Positions 46,008-55,094 of a stretch of DNA of 64,000 nucleotides are shown here, piece after piece. Position numbers and translations under genes: made by a program. Numbering within the stretch: the stretch's first letter is position 1; each line of letters opens with the position of its first letter. The DNA comes from Nonomuraea wenchangensis. GTDB taxonomy: Bacteria > Actinomycetota > Actinomycetes > Streptosporangiales > Streptosporangiaceae. A model generated the notes under the pieces. That model was given only the letters and a program-made list of their open reading frames with translations, did not search any database and was not told the origin of the DNA. The DNA lies in the NCBI RefSeq assembly GCF_900111685.1, contig NZ_FOHX01000017.1:124001-188000 (forward strand). Reading direction: 5' to 3'.

Positions 46008-48881
46008 GTGACTTCCTCCGCATCCTCCCCAGAACAGGCAGGTCCACTCCTCCGCCACCTGCTCGGTGTTCCCGCACGTCATGAGCGCGTCACCCATGTG
46101 GAGCATGTTCCAGCACGTCAGGCGGGTCAAGTCGGTTGGCCCGATTGGGCGCCGGACGTGCTGGTTACGCGCTTGGCGAACCGCGGAGTCACGGGCCTCT
46201 GGCCACACCAGTACGAGGCCGCCGACCTGGCATTCCGTGGCCGAAACGTGATCGTCTCCACGGGCACGGCGTCCGGGAAGTCCTTGGCGTACCTGACTCC
46301 GGCGGTCGCGTCCTGTGTCGACGGCGGGACGGTGCTTTACCTGACGCCGACCAAGGCCCTGGCCGCCGACCAGCTGCGCGGGCTCCGCGAACTGCACCTC
46401 ACGCAGGTGCGCGCGGCCACGTACGACGGCGACACGCCGTTCGAGGAACGCACCTGGATACGCCGACACGCCAACTACGTCCTGACCAATCCCGACATGC
46501 TCCACCGGAGCATCCTGCCCAGGCACGCGAGCTGGATGTCGTTCTTCCGGCGGCTGCGCATGGTCGTCGTGGACGAGTGCCATGGCTACCGGGGCGTGTT
46601 CGGCTCCCACGTCGCCCAGATCCTGCGCCGTCTCCGCCGGGTGTGCGCACGGTACGGCTCGACGCCGACGTTCCTGCTCGCCTCGGCGACGGCGAGCGAG
46701 CCGGGGGCGTTCGCGATGAGGCTGACGGGGCTTGAGATGGACGAGGTGACCGTGGACGCCTCTCCCAAGGGCTCCACCACCATCGCGCTGTGGGAGCCGC
46801 CGCTGACCGAGCTACGGGGCGAGGGAGGGGCGCCGGTGCGGCGTACGGCCACGGCGGAGGCCGCCGACCTGCTGGCCGACCTCGTGCTGGCCAACGTCCG
46901 CACCTTGGCGTTCGTACGCTCCCGGCGCGGCGCCGAGACGGTCGCACTGACCGCCCGCGCCAAGCTCGCCGACGTGGCCTTCTCGATGCCGTACACGGGC
47001 ACCCCACTCCCGGCCACCCACCGCCCAGAGGCCGCAAAGCCAACCACGACCTCACCCCCTCAGGCCATCCACTGGTCACCTGACCCGGCCCTCGACAACA
47101 CGATCGACAACGACCCCCACAACGGTCCTGACCACGCCCCAGTCAACGACCTCGGCCAAGCCCTTCTCAACGACTCCAGCAGCGGTCCCGACCACGTCCA
47201 GCTCAAGGACCCCAACAACGGCCCTTGCAACAGTCCCCACCACGGCCCCAGCCGCAGCCCCAGCGAGGGCCCCAGCAGCAGCCCGGCCAATGACTCTGCC
47301 GAAGGTCCTGCCCACGGCTCTGCCGATGACCCTGCCGACCGCCCTGCTCAGGGCGCAGCCCAGGGCCCTACCGACGGCCCTACCGACGGCCCTGCCGACG
47401 GCCCTGCCGACGGCCCTGCCAAGGGCCTTGCCGAGGGGCGACCCGGCAGTGCTCCCACCGGCGCTCCCGAAAGCGACCCCGCCCGTCCCCCATCCCGCAA
47501 CGCGCCCGACAACCCCTTGTCCTGGGCCTTGCCCGACATCTCCGACCTGTCCAACCTCCCCGACAAGATCGCCGCCTACCGCGCCGGCTACCTCGCCGAA
47601 GACCGCCGCGTCCTGGAGAAGGCGCTCCGCGACGGCACCATCATGGGCCTGGCCACCACCAACGCCCTCGAACTCGGCGTCGACGTCTCCGGCCTCGACG
47701 CCGTCCTCATCGCCGGCTGGCCCGGCACCAGGGCCAGCCTCTGGCAGCAGGCGGGCCGCGCGGGCCGCGACGGCCAGGACGCCCTGGCCGTCCTGATCGC
47801 CAGAGACGACCCTCTGGACACCTACCTCGTCCACCACCCGCAGGCCCTGTTCGGCCAGCCGGTGGAGGCGATCGTCCTGGACCCCGACAACCCGTACGTC
47901 CTGGGCCCCCACCTGTGCGCCGCAGCCGCCGAGATCCCGCTGACCGAGGCCGACCTGCCCATCTTCGGCCCGACCACCACCGACGTCCTGGACGACCTGG
48001 TGAGCCAGGGCATGCTCCGCGCCCGCCCGACCGGCTGGTTCTGGACCAGGCGCGAACGCCCCACCGACCTCGCCGACATCCGCGGCGGCGGCGGATCCCT
48101 CATCCACGTCGTGGAGTCGACCACCGGCCGCCTCCTCGGCAGCGTGGACGAGCCCTCCGCCCACACCACCGTCCACACGGGCGCGGTCTACATCCACCAG
48201 GGCGAGACGTTCCTCGTGGAGGCACTCGACCTGGACGCCGACGTGGCCCTGGTCACGGCCGCCAATCCCGACTACTCCACGTTCGCCCGCGACATCACCG
48301 ACATCTCCATCCTTTCCACCCAGCGCTCCCACCCCTTGGGACAGGGCACGCTGCACTTCGGCGAGGTCGAAGTGACCAGGCAGGTGGTCTCGTACCTCAA
48401 GAGGCGCTTCCAGTCGGGCGAGATGCTCGGCGACGAGCCCCTTGACCTGCCACCGCGCACCCTCCGCACCCGCGCCGTCTGGTGGACCCTCCCGGCGTCG
48501 GCCGTGACCCCCCTCGCGGAGTCGGGCATCGACCTCGGCGGCGCGGCCCACGCCGCCGAACACGCCTCCATCGGCCTCCTCCCCCTGTTCGCCACCTGCG
48601 ACCGCTGGGACATCGGCGGCGTCTCCACCGAGCTGCACGCCGACACGGGCCTGCTGACGGTCTTCGTGTACGACGGCCACGAGGGCGGCGCCGGATTCGC
48701 CGAACGCGGCTACGCCCGGGCGAACGACTGGCTGACGGCCACCCGCGAGGCGATCACCTCCTGCGAGTGCGACCGCGGTTGCCCGTCCTGCATCCAGTCA
48801 CCCAAGTGCGGCAACGGCAACGAGCCCCTGGACAAACGGGGCGCCATCCGCCTCCTGAACACCCTGCTCGCCACCGACTGA
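46008..48881 (+). CDS. DECH-box helicase of the helicase/secretion neighbourhood (MrfA/YprA-like) with a low-complexity insertion
   Basis: A 957-residue superfamily-2 DNA helicase. RecA domain 1 has VSTGTASGKS near residue 85, TPTKALAADQ and Walker B VVVDECHGY near 187. RecA domain 2 has GLATTNALELGVDVSGLD and QQAGRAGRDGQ. A C-terminal four-cysteine zinc site (CECDRGCPSC...C) near 920-936 is as in MrfA repair helicases. Between the two halves of RecA domain 2, residues about 331-511 are Asp/Pro/Gly/Ala-rich repeats absent from ordinary family members. GTG 46008 follows GGAAA; TTG 45981 is an alternative. Confidence 0.93.
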   Translation: MTSSASSPEQAGPLLRHLLGVPARHERVTHVEHVPARQAGQVGWPDWAPDVLVTRLANRGVTGLWPHQYEAADLAFRGRNVIVSTGTASGKSLAYLTPAVASCVDGGTVLYLTPTKALAADQLRGLRELHLTQVRAATYDGDTPFEERTWIRRHANYVLTNPDMLHRSILPRHASWMSFFRRLRMVVVDECHGYRGVFGSHVAQILRRLRRVCARYGSTPTFLLASATASEPGAFAMRLTGLEMDEVTVDASPKGSTTIALWEPPLTELRGEGGAPVRRTATAEAADLLADLVLANVRTLAFVRSRRGAETVALTARAKLADVAFSMPYTGTPLPATHRPEAAKPTTTSPPQAIHWSPDPALDNTIDNDPHNGPDHAPVNDLGQALLNDSSSGPDHVQLKDPNNGPCNSPHHGPSRSPSEGPSSSPANDSAEGPAHGSADDPADRPAQGAAQGPTDGPTDGPADGPADGPAKGLAEGRPGSAPTGAPESDPARPPSRNAPDNPLSWALPDISDLSNLPDKIAAYRAGYLAEDRRVLEKALRDGTIMGLATTNALELGVDVSGLDAVLIAGWPGTRASLWQQAGRAGRDGQDALAVLIARDDPLDTYLVHHPQALFGQPVEAIVLDPDNPYVLGPHLCAAAAEIPLTEADLPIFGPTTTDVLDDLVSQGMLRARPTGWFWTRRERPTDLADIRGGGGSLIHVVESTTGRLLGSVDEPSAHTTVHTGAVYIHQGETFLVEALDLDADVALVTAANPDYSTFARDITDISILSTQRSHPLGQGTLHFGEVEVTRQVVSYLKRRFQSGEMLGDEPLDLPPRTLRTRAVWWTLPASAVTPLAESGIDLGGAAHAAEHASIGLLPLFATCDRWDIGGVSTELHADTGLLTVFVYDGHEGGAGFAERGYARANDWLTATREAITSCECDRGCPSCIQSPKCGNGNEPLDKRGAIRLLNTLLATD
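47366..47430 (+). repeat. 12-bp tandem repeats inside the helicase gene
   Basis: Six units of the type CCCTgCCGACGG run from about 47366 to 47430, in frame, encoding DGPTDGPADGPADGPAKG. Looser copies extend on both sides. They form the core of the helicase insertion. In-frame 12-bp units allow length change without frameshift. Confidence 0.9.
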
Positions 48882-48941
48882 CCCAGCAAGACCGAACCCG
48901 CGAGCCCATCTCGGCAGAGCGCCATCTCGCAACGGCCCCTC

Positions 48942-48959
48942 CGGCGGTTCGGACCGCCG
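48942..48959. terminator. hairpin between the helicase and the Gly-rich protein gene
   Basis: CGGCGGT (48942-48948) pairs with ACCGCCG (48953-48959) across a TCGG loop, in the 100-base gap between convergent genes. No T-run. Likely a bidirectional terminator. Confidence 0.5.
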
Positions 48960-48981
48960 TGCCCGCCGCCCAACCAGATCC

Positions 48982-51480
48982 CTAACTGAGACCACCCTTG
49001 TGCCGCCGCCCTGCATAGGCGGAGGAACCAACACCACCAGAACCATCCACCCCAGCAGCGCCACCAGCACCAGCGGGCTTGTCCACCTCAGAACCGTCGA
49101 CACCGCTCCCACCAACGCGGGAACCGCCTGTAACAGCACTACCGGCACTACCAGAACGACCGGTCACAGCACTGGCAGCATCACCAGAATCGCCTGTCAC
49201 AGCCCCCGAACCACTAGTTCCGGCATCACCCGAGCCGCCGAGAGCCGCCCCACCAGAACCGCCAGTCCCCGAACCGCCGATCCCGGCATCACCCGAACCG
49301 CCAGTCCCGGCATCACCCGAACCGCCAGCCCCGGCATCCCCCGTACCGCCGACAGCGGCACCCCCAGAACCGCCAGTCCCGGTCCCGCCAGCACCACCGG
49401 CTTCGATCGTCCCGGCACCCCCGACGCCACGACTCGTCCGGCCCTCAGCGCCCTCGTCATCTGGCGCCCAGAAATCCCGCGCCCCGGGCTGCGGCCGCTC
49501 CCAGAACCCACTGTCCTCCATGGACCTGGGCGAAGGCGGCAGATAGTCATCCCAGCGCTCCTCGATCCGCACAGCCGGCCGCGGCGCCGTCCCCACGGCC
49601 GCCTCCGACACCTCGATCACCGCCGAACTGGGCAGCGCGATCCGCATCGGCTCCTGCCGTCCACCACGCCCACCACGTCCACTGTGATCAGCCGAGCCCC
49701 CTTCACGGCCCTGGCCACCGGCATAGCCCTGGCCCCCCTTGCTAAAGTCACCGCCATCCCCTTGACCCTGCACACCTCTGTAGCCCGGATCGCCCTCGTA
49801 GCCTTGCTGACCTGGACGATCGACCGTCGGCGGAACCAGATGCGCCGAACCCCCCTCCGCCGGGAGCGCTCCTCGCACAGGAGCAGCATCCGCGACAGAA
49901 GCGATGCTCGCCCCGCCAGCCCCTAACCCAGGCACCGCAGACACTTGCCGCAAACCCTGCCCACCACCATCCGCGAACGCCGCCCCGCCGCCCGCACCCG
50001 CCCCCTGCCAACCAGCAGGCAAAGGCGACGAATCACCATTACTGGAAGCTCCGCCGGAAGCCGAAGCCTGCCCATCAGCCGTCTGCGACCCCGACGGCAT
50101 CCGCGTCTTCGCCACCGCAAGGATCACAGCCGGCCTACGCCGAGGCGTCACCCCAGCCGCCCCTTCTCCCCCTTCACCACGCGCGGCCCCCGCCCCCGAA
50201 AGTCCCGGCTCGGTCCCGGTCCACGAAACACCGGCACCCCCCGCCACCCTCGAAGCAGAAGCAGAAGCAGAAGCCGGAGAAGCAGAAGTCCCCCGCGCCA
50301 TCGACGCCAGCCCCGTTCTCAGTGCCCGCGAACTCCCGCCCCTTCCTCCCTCGGCAGCCAACGCCCGCCGCCGAGCCCAAGCTCCGGCATGCGCCCCGAG
50401 CAGCAGCAGAAGCAACCCACCCGCGACATACAGCCCGTACTGCCCGACGTCCCCTAACGCAGAATCGCTCGACTGCGCCTTCACGCCGTTCACTTGTACG
50501 GACGCGGCATCCGTGCCCCCCTCGCCCCGATCACTCCGATCCTCGCCGGTCCCACCTGACGGCGTCAGACCGTCAGTTTCTCCCTGCCGTTCATCAGCAG
50601 TCGGAATAGGCAGATTGCCCTTCGTATCCGTGTCAGGAATCGCGGGAACCTTGGCCGTCGCCTTGGGCCGGTGAGTCGTCGCCTTGCGTGTCGGCTGAGT
50701 CTGCTTCTTCGCGGGCAGAGTCGGCAGCGGATCGACCCTCTCGGACACCTTGGGCGCCTGCCGTGTCTTGTTGACTTCCTTCTTCGGCTGAGCGGCGGGC
50801 GGAGCGGGCACGCTGACGTAGGCGGTGCCCGACTCGCCCGATCCGATCGACCCGCCGTCCCCGTCGCTCCGGAACGCCCTGACCGTGAACCCCACCTTCT
50901 GCCCCGCCGCCTTGGCCGGCACCGCGAGCACCGCCTTGCACGACCCACCGCTGCACGCGCTGTCCGCCGCCAGCCGCCCCACGACCCCCGACTGCGTGTT
51001 GGACACCTGGTACGTCTGCAGATCGGGCTCAGCACCCTTGCTCCAGGTCACGACGACCTTCGTGGTGCCCTGGAGATCGGCGCTCACATTGCTCGGCGTC
51101 TCGGCGGGCCGCCGCAGCTTGAAGGAGCTGCTGTCGTACCTGGTGCCGGTGATCTCCCCCTTGAGGGTCACGGTGAAGGTCCCGTTAGGGGCACTGCCGG
51201 CGTCGAACGTGCCGGAGATGGTCTGGTTGGAGCCCCCGCCGGCCACTTTCACCGAGCCGGTGGACGGCCCGTCGACGTACAGCCCCATGCGCAGTTGCAT
51301 GAGCCCCGTACGTGCAGAAACGGTGACCGACGACCCGGAGACGACCTGCCCGTCCGACGGTGAGGTGATCTGCCCGGAGGCGCCGCTTCCCGCCGTCACG
51401 GCCGCATGAGCGGGTCCACCGAACACCATGGACCCCACCGCGACGATCCCCGCGGCCACCACTCTGCCAACTACCGTCAC
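48982..51480 (-). CDS. exported membrane protein with Fn3-like region and long Gly-rich C-terminal tail
   Basis: About 832 residues. Signal peptide at 1-28 (VVAAGIVAVGSMVFGGPAHA), a beta-rich region with an Fn3-like part (about 35-225: TPSNVSADLQGTTKVVVTWSKG), a Lys/Thr/Pro-rich stalk, one transmembrane helix (about 343-362, YVAGGLLLLLLGAHAGA) and then 470 residues of Gly/Ser/Ala/Asp-rich sequence, ending in GGSGDAG-type repeats. Topology implies the tail is cytoplasmic. GTG 51480 has GGAGGG seven bases upstream. It lies between the helicase and the Tad genes, so a link to that system is possible. Confidence 0.75.
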   Translation of the reverse strand: MTVVGRVVAAGIVAVGSMVFGGPAHAAVTAGSGASGQITSPSDGQVVSGSSVTVSARTGLMQLRMGLYVDGPSTGSVKVAGGGSNQTISGTFDAGSAPNGTFTVTLKGEITGTRYDSSSFKLRRPAETPSNVSADLQGTTKVVVTWSKGAEPDLQTYQVSNTQSGVVGRLAADSACSGGSCKAVLAVPAKAAGQKVGFTVRAFRSDGDGGSIGSGESGTAYVSVPAPPAAQPKKEVNKTRQAPKVSERVDPLPTLPAKKQTQPTRKATTHRPKATAKVPAIPDTDTKGNLPIPTADERQGETDGLTPSGGTGEDRSDRGEGGTDAASVQVNGVKAQSSDSALGDVGQYGLYVAGGLLLLLLGAHAGAWARRRALAAEGGRGGSSRALRTGLASMARGTSASPASASASASRVAGGAGVSWTGTEPGLSGAGAARGEGGEGAAGVTPRRRPAVILAVAKTRMPSGSQTADGQASASGGASSNGDSSPLPAGWQGAGAGGGAAFADGGGQGLRQVSAVPGLGAGGASIASVADAAPVRGALPAEGGSAHLVPPTVDRPGQQGYEGDPGYRGVQGQGDGGDFSKGGQGYAGGQGREGGSADHSGRGGRGGRQEPMRIALPSSAVIEVSEAAVGTAPRPAVRIEERWDDYLPPSPRSMEDSGFWERPQPGARDFWAPDDEGAEGRTSRGVGGAGTIEAGGAGGTGTGGSGGAAVGGTGDAGAGGSGDAGTGGSGDAGIGGSGTGGSGGAALGGSGDAGTSGSGAVTGDSGDAASAVTGRSGSAGSAVTGGSRVGGSGVDGSEVDKPAGAGGAAGVDGSGGVGSSAYAGRRHKGGLS
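49282..49353 (-). repeat. 24-bp tandem repeats coding the Gly-rich tail
   Basis: The plus-strand unit CCCGGCATCACCCGAACCGCCAG(t/c) occurs at 49282-49305 and 49306-49329 and in diverged form at 49330-49353. It encodes GGSGDAGT/A-type octapeptides on the minus strand. Confidence 0.85.
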
Positions 51481-52174
51481 GACGCTTCCCTCCATCGAGA
51501 GACTCGCGCCACCCGGCCCACTCGCGAAGAGCGAGTCGAGCGACGACCGGAAGTGCAGTTCGCCCGGCGATACGGTCACCGACCGCCCCTGGCCCGCACG
51601 CTAGCGACTCCGTTCTGGCTCTCCCAGATCCTTCATCAAGAACGGCATGGACCGCGGGTAAGCGGAACGTTACGTGAGCAAGCGGACTCTTGGACACCGA
51701 GTCCAAGAAGTCGTGACTTGATTGCGACCTAGCCCCACAAACCCCAAAAACCACTTTTCTTCACCACGTACGCCACCACCAGCAAACCCTCCTTACAAGC
51801 CACACCTCACACCACCGGCTGCACCCATCTCAGCACCACCAAAACCGCCTTATGAGCATGTCCCATATCTCCGCACACCACCCTGCAGCACTCATCCAGG
51901 AGAACCGACACCACGCTGATCTTTACGACGAAATACTTGTCAACAAAACCCGACCACCCATCCACACACCCAAAAGGAAAACCACCAATATCCGGGATTA
52001 CGCTTTTCGTGCCCCCATAGCTGATGATTTGGCCAATAGCGCCACCGCGCGCCCGCGAACCGATGGCAACGTCTGGGAACCGACCAGGCGCACGTCCACG
52101 CCACCGGCAGGGACGCGGACGAGCGCAGCCACCCCAGCGCCCGAGAGTGCTGCGAGGTCTATGATCACAAGCTC
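51481..52174. other. 694-base divergent intergenic region, relatively AT-rich
   Basis: Separates the Gly-rich protein gene from the acetyltransferase gene. 51700-52000 has lower GC and many A/C-rich runs, with no frame showing coding signs. TATGAT at 52160-52165 lies nine bases before the acetyltransferase ATG and is probably its -10 element, giving a very short leader. Confidence 0.5.
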
Positions 52175-52732
52175 ATGAGCCCATCACCCACGCTGTCCGC
52201 CACGGAAGTCACGTCCGAACGACTCGTGCTCCGCAAAGTGCACCGCGCCGACCGCGAAGATCTCATCGAGCTCATGACCGACCCCGAAGTTCAGGCATAC
52301 CTCGGTGGTCCCCGCCCTCGGAGCGAGGTCGAGCAGCACTTCGATACCATCATCGCGAACTCGACCCCCAGACCTGGCAATTTCGTCATCGCCGACAACA
52401 CGACGAACCGGCTTGTCGGAACATTGATGCTCGCCCGCCGGTCGGCCGATCGCCCCGGACATGTCAATAAGGACGGCGAGGAACTGGAACTGGGCTACGT
52501 ATTGCGGCGCAGTGCGTGGGGCGCGGGATTCGCGTACGAGGCCGCGACGGTCGTGTTGCGCGCCGCGGCTGACGAACTCCCCGACCAGCCAGTCCTGATC
52601 GTGACCCAGACGGCGAACCAACGATCTCTGAAACTCGCCGCCCGCCTTGGCTTCCGCCCTGTCAGCACATTCGAGGAGTTCGACGCCGAGCAGACTCTCT
52701 GCACGGCCCCCTTGTCCAAGTTCCGAGTCTGA
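52175..52732 (+). CDS. GNAT-family N-acetyltransferase (RimJ/RimL-like)
   Basis: A 185-residue acetyl-CoA-dependent transferase: TSERLVLRKVHRADREDL start, GYVLRRSAWGAGFAYEAATVVLRAA as the acetyl-CoA-binding region, and ANQRSLKLAARLGFRPV near the end, the usual layout of the Acetyltransf_3 group acting on protein N-termini, antibiotics or amino acids. The substrate is unknown. It interrupts the otherwise minus-strand Tad block. Confidence 0.88.
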   Translation: MSPSPTLSATEVTSERLVLRKVHRADREDLIELMTDPEVQAYLGGPRPRSEVEQHFDTIIANSTPRPGNFVIADNTTNRLVGTLMLARRSADRPGHVNKDGEELELGYVLRRSAWGAGFAYEAATVVLRAAADELPDQPVLIVTQTANQRSLKLAARLGFRPVSTFEEFDAEQTLCTAPLSKFRV

Positions 52733-52786
52733 TCCCGATCATCAACACATCTGTCTTCAAGACCCCCGTCCTCAACGCGACGGCCC

Positions 52787-52996
52787 TCAGACAGGCGACC
52801 CGGCTTCTCGTGCTTCCCAGGCCACCAACTGCCGTACGAGCTCGATCTCGTCTTCATGCACTAATCGATCAGAGCCTGGTTGATCCAATCGGCTCGGGTC
52901 CTCGTTCACCACCACACCGACTCGACGCGTGTACCCCTCGCTCAGAGCGCTGGTATCGCCAGAGTCCGCCTGCATTGACCGATCCGCGGTCCTCAT
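52787..52996 (-). CDS. possible small acidic protein, 69 residues
   Basis: The frame ends DEIELVRQLVAWEAREAGSPV, a plausible amphipathic helix, and starts 14 bases after the TadE-like gene stop on the same strand. Its first half is unremarkable and the ribosome binding site is poor. It could be a real last gene of the Tad operon or chance. No family recognised. Confidence 0.35.
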   Translation of the reverse strand: MRTADRSMQADSGDTSALSEGYTRRVGVVVNEDPSRLDQPGSDRLVHEDEIELVRQLVAWEAREAGSPV

Positions 52997-53010
52997 CCCG
53001 CAGGGCCGGG

Positions 53011-53376
53011 CTACTTAGCCGGGCCGGCTCGGGCTCTGCCCGTGACAATCCTGGTGCCTACGACCGGTAGCGAGATCGACAGAGTGGTCCAGACATCGGC
53101 CACCTCGCCGCTGATCTCGCATCGCGTCATCTCGACACCGTTGTCGGCCGCCAGCGCGCCGGCTCTGGCGCACGCCTCCTGGGGATCGAGCAGCGCGAGC
53201 CGGGCTGCCGCCAAAGCGCTGAGGTCGGCCGCGTCATTCACACGGTGGCGAGCCACCCGCGCGGTGCCCACCGTGGCGAAAGCCGTGGCCACGGCCATCA
53301 AGAGCCCCATCAGGGCCACACCCCAGAGGGTGGCGGAACCACGTTCGCCGGCATCGGCACCATCCCCTCGTGTCAC
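53011..53376 (-). CDS. TadE-like protein of the helicase/secretion neighbourhood (Rv3654c type)
   Basis: About 121 residues with one N-terminal helix: GERGSATLWGVALMGLLMAVATAFATVG, then HRVNDAADLSALAAARLALLD, CARAGALAADNGVEMTRCEI with two cysteines, and a C-terminal beta region. It is the pilin-like protein typical of this locus. The usual Glu five residues after the Gly of the prepilin site is replaced by Trp (G-SATLW). GTG codons at 53376 and 53379 are candidate starts; the frame continues open to 53634. Confidence 0.8.
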   Translation of the reverse strand: MTRGDGADAGERGSATLWGVALMGLLMAVATAFATVGTARVARHRVNDAADLSALAAARLALLDPQEACARAGALAADNGVEMTRCEISGEVADVWTTLSISLPVVGTRIVTGRARAGPAK

Positions 53377-53692
53377 CACCCACAGCCGCCGATGCGCATC
53401 GAACTGTGCGCGCCTTCGCCGGCAGGACTGCGGCGAACGTCGTCCGTCATGTGCCCGTTCTCGAACCACTCCTTGCACCTGGCTTCCCTTCAGCCGCGAC
53501 TCGTGCTTGATGTCTTTCAGCGGAGGCGATGACGCCCTCCTCGGCTCGGCTGACTTGCGCCGCACAGCAGGGACCACGGGGCCGTGGCGGCGTGCTTCAC
53601 CACCAGGCGGAGTGATGACGTTGGCGCACGTCACCTGGCCCCGTGGTCGCGACGATGCGGCAATGCGTGCGACAAGATGCGATGGATCTCGG
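53377..53692. other. gap between the two TadE-type genes
   Basis: No firm gene. A 25-codon minus-strand frame (MTDDVRRSPAGEGAHS start) ends in a TGA overlapping the GTG at 53376, so it might be a leader that couples translation, but its ribosome binding site is weak. Otherwise nothing recognisable. Confidence 0.3.
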
Positions 53693-54067
53693 CTACGGCT
53701 CTGTGTCGGCGAAGGCTGAGGCGGATACGCGTACGGGCGGGAATGCCGAACCCCATGCTGGTCTCACTTGAACGGCGATCTGAACTTTCGTCGTCTCCGG
53801 GTCACGGATGATGTCTACTTGCGCGTCCGGGCTCGTGGCCGTGATGGCTACCGCGCGGACCTTCTCCAATGGCTCGCCTCTTGCGGCGGCTCGGGCCGCG
53901 GCGCGAGCCGCATCCACGCATTCGAGCTGGACGGCGACGGACTGGATGGCCCATAGACCGGCTGCCAGGACGATCATCAGCGCCGGAAGCACGGCGGCGG
54001 TCTCAGCGGTCACCGAGCCTCGCGTTGCCGAAGCGCCTCGTGGAGGCCGCCCCGGGCTGAAAATCAT
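53693..54067 (-). CDS. TadE-family pseudopilin
   Basis: A 124-residue protein. TRGSVTAETAAVLPALMIVLAAGLWAIQ carries a prepilin-peptidase-like site: Gly17, then Glu22 at mature position five, followed by one hydrophobic helix. A small C-terminal domain follows (CVDAARAAARAAARGEP, one Cys). TadE/TadF-type pseudopilins are needed for assembly of Flp pili. The ATG overlaps the stop of the DUF4244 pilin gene (ATGA), so the two are translationally coupled. Confidence 0.88.
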   Translation of the reverse strand: MIFSPGRPPRGASATRGSVTAETAAVLPALMIVLAAGLWAIQSVAVQLECVDAARAAARAAARGEPLEKVRAVAITATSPDAQVDIIRDPETTKVQIAVQVRPAWGSAFPPVRVSASAFADTEP

Positions 54068-54576
54068 GCGTCCGTGTTGAGTGCTCGGCTGATGATGCCG
54101 GTGAGCAGTTCCGCGATCTCCGTGCCGCTGACGATCTTCATAAGGAGCGCCGCGAACGCGCAGGCCGCGATGGTACCTACGGCGTATTCGGCAGTGGACA
54201 TGCCGCGCTCGCGGTTGGTGGCCGCGTAGTGCAGCCATTTGTTGGAGCGGGGGTGGGGGCTCGGGTGCCTCGGGCTTTTCGCGCGTGTCCTGTGGCCGAC
54301 AGTGCCCGCGCCGTTGGCCGAGGGCGCCTGGCGGTTGTCCGTCTCGGCTGCCGCATGTCCGGGCGCCGGGGCTTCACGCACAGGGGATGTCGGGGCTGTG
54401 ATCGTGGTGTCGTGGTGGGCTGCGAGGACACGGCTTGTCCGGGGAGTGAAGCGGCTGGTCGAAGGCTGAGTGATGTCGCCGTGGTTTCGCTTCAGGGCGG
54501 TGGTGGGCGGGGGCGGAGTGGTGGCGGCTTCTGGGGTGGACGTGGTGGCGTCCCGTGCGGGGGCGGGGCTGTGCAT
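54064..54576 (-). CDS. DUF4244 Flp-like pilin with an unusually long N-terminal leader
   Basis: A 170-residue protein. Residues 120-170 are the DUF4244 domain, which matches the Flp prepilin rule G-x4-E-Y: Gly125, MSTA, Glu130, Tyr131, then hydrophobic AVGTIAACAFAALLMKIV. Cleavage after Gly125 gives a 45-residue pilin. Family members usually have short leaders; here 125 Thr/Pro/Ala/His-rich residues precede the site. ATG 54576 has a perfect GGAGG four bases upstream, so the long form looks genuine. It should be the major subunit of the Tad pilus. Confidence 0.85.
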   Translation of the reverse strand: MHSPAPARDATTSTPEAATTPPPPTTALKRNHGDITQPSTSRFTPRTSRVLAAHHDTTITAPTSPVREAPAPGHAAAETDNRQAPSANGAGTVGHRTRAKSPRHPSPHPRSNKWLHYAATNRERGMSTAEYAVGTIAACAFAALLMKIVSGTEIAELLTGIISRALNTDA

Positions 54577-55094
54577 TGTGCCTCCAGGTGCTTGGTCGAG
54601 CCGGTTCTGCCCGGCGAGCTACAGGTTCGTCGAGATCGAGCCGGCGGAAGCCGCCGAGCGGCGTTCTGTGGATAACAGTGCGCCGGATGGGTGTGAGGTG
54701 ATCAGGAGTGGCGCGAACAGGGGAATCCGGGTGAGGACCGATGACGGGGTGACGTGCTGATACCTAAGCCGACGCGGCTGTCCCTTGTGGTGGTGCTGGT
54801 GTCCAGTGGTGATGTTGCCCAGTAGTGGCGGGTGCTGTGGACGTGGTGCGGCCCGGTGCTGATCAAGGCGGATCGCCGGGTTGCCGATCATGGTTGCGTG
54901 GCTATGGGAGGTGGAGTGGCTATGCCGTGATTGCGGGAGGCGGCCTGCTTACCGGGGGTTCCTGATTGCGACAGGTGGCATAGCAACGTTCATCCAGCTG
55001 GGGGTGACGTGCCTAGGCGATGACGTGACTGACGTGACTACGGGGTGGCATGGCTACGGCGCGACCTAGAGGGGTGATGGGCGGCGCGACATGG
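54577..55094. other. 518-base gap between the tadC-type and pilin genes
   Basis: No frame with coding character. It must contain the pilin promoter. GACGTGACT is repeated directly at 55023 and 55032. The break separates the secretion-ATPase part of the Tad locus from the pilin part, suggesting separate transcription of the pilin genes. Confidence 0.45.

Noticed and set aside
47076..48680. 534-codon minus-strand frame opposite the helicase, with its own repeats
   Set aside because: Its repeats are just the reverse reading of the helicase insertion; the rest is Val/Gly/Ala low complexity.
53377..53634. N-terminal extension of the TadE-like protein
   Set aside because: The extra residues are Arg/His/Pro-rich and precede what should be the short leader of a pilin-like protein; the GTG near 53376 gives the usual length.
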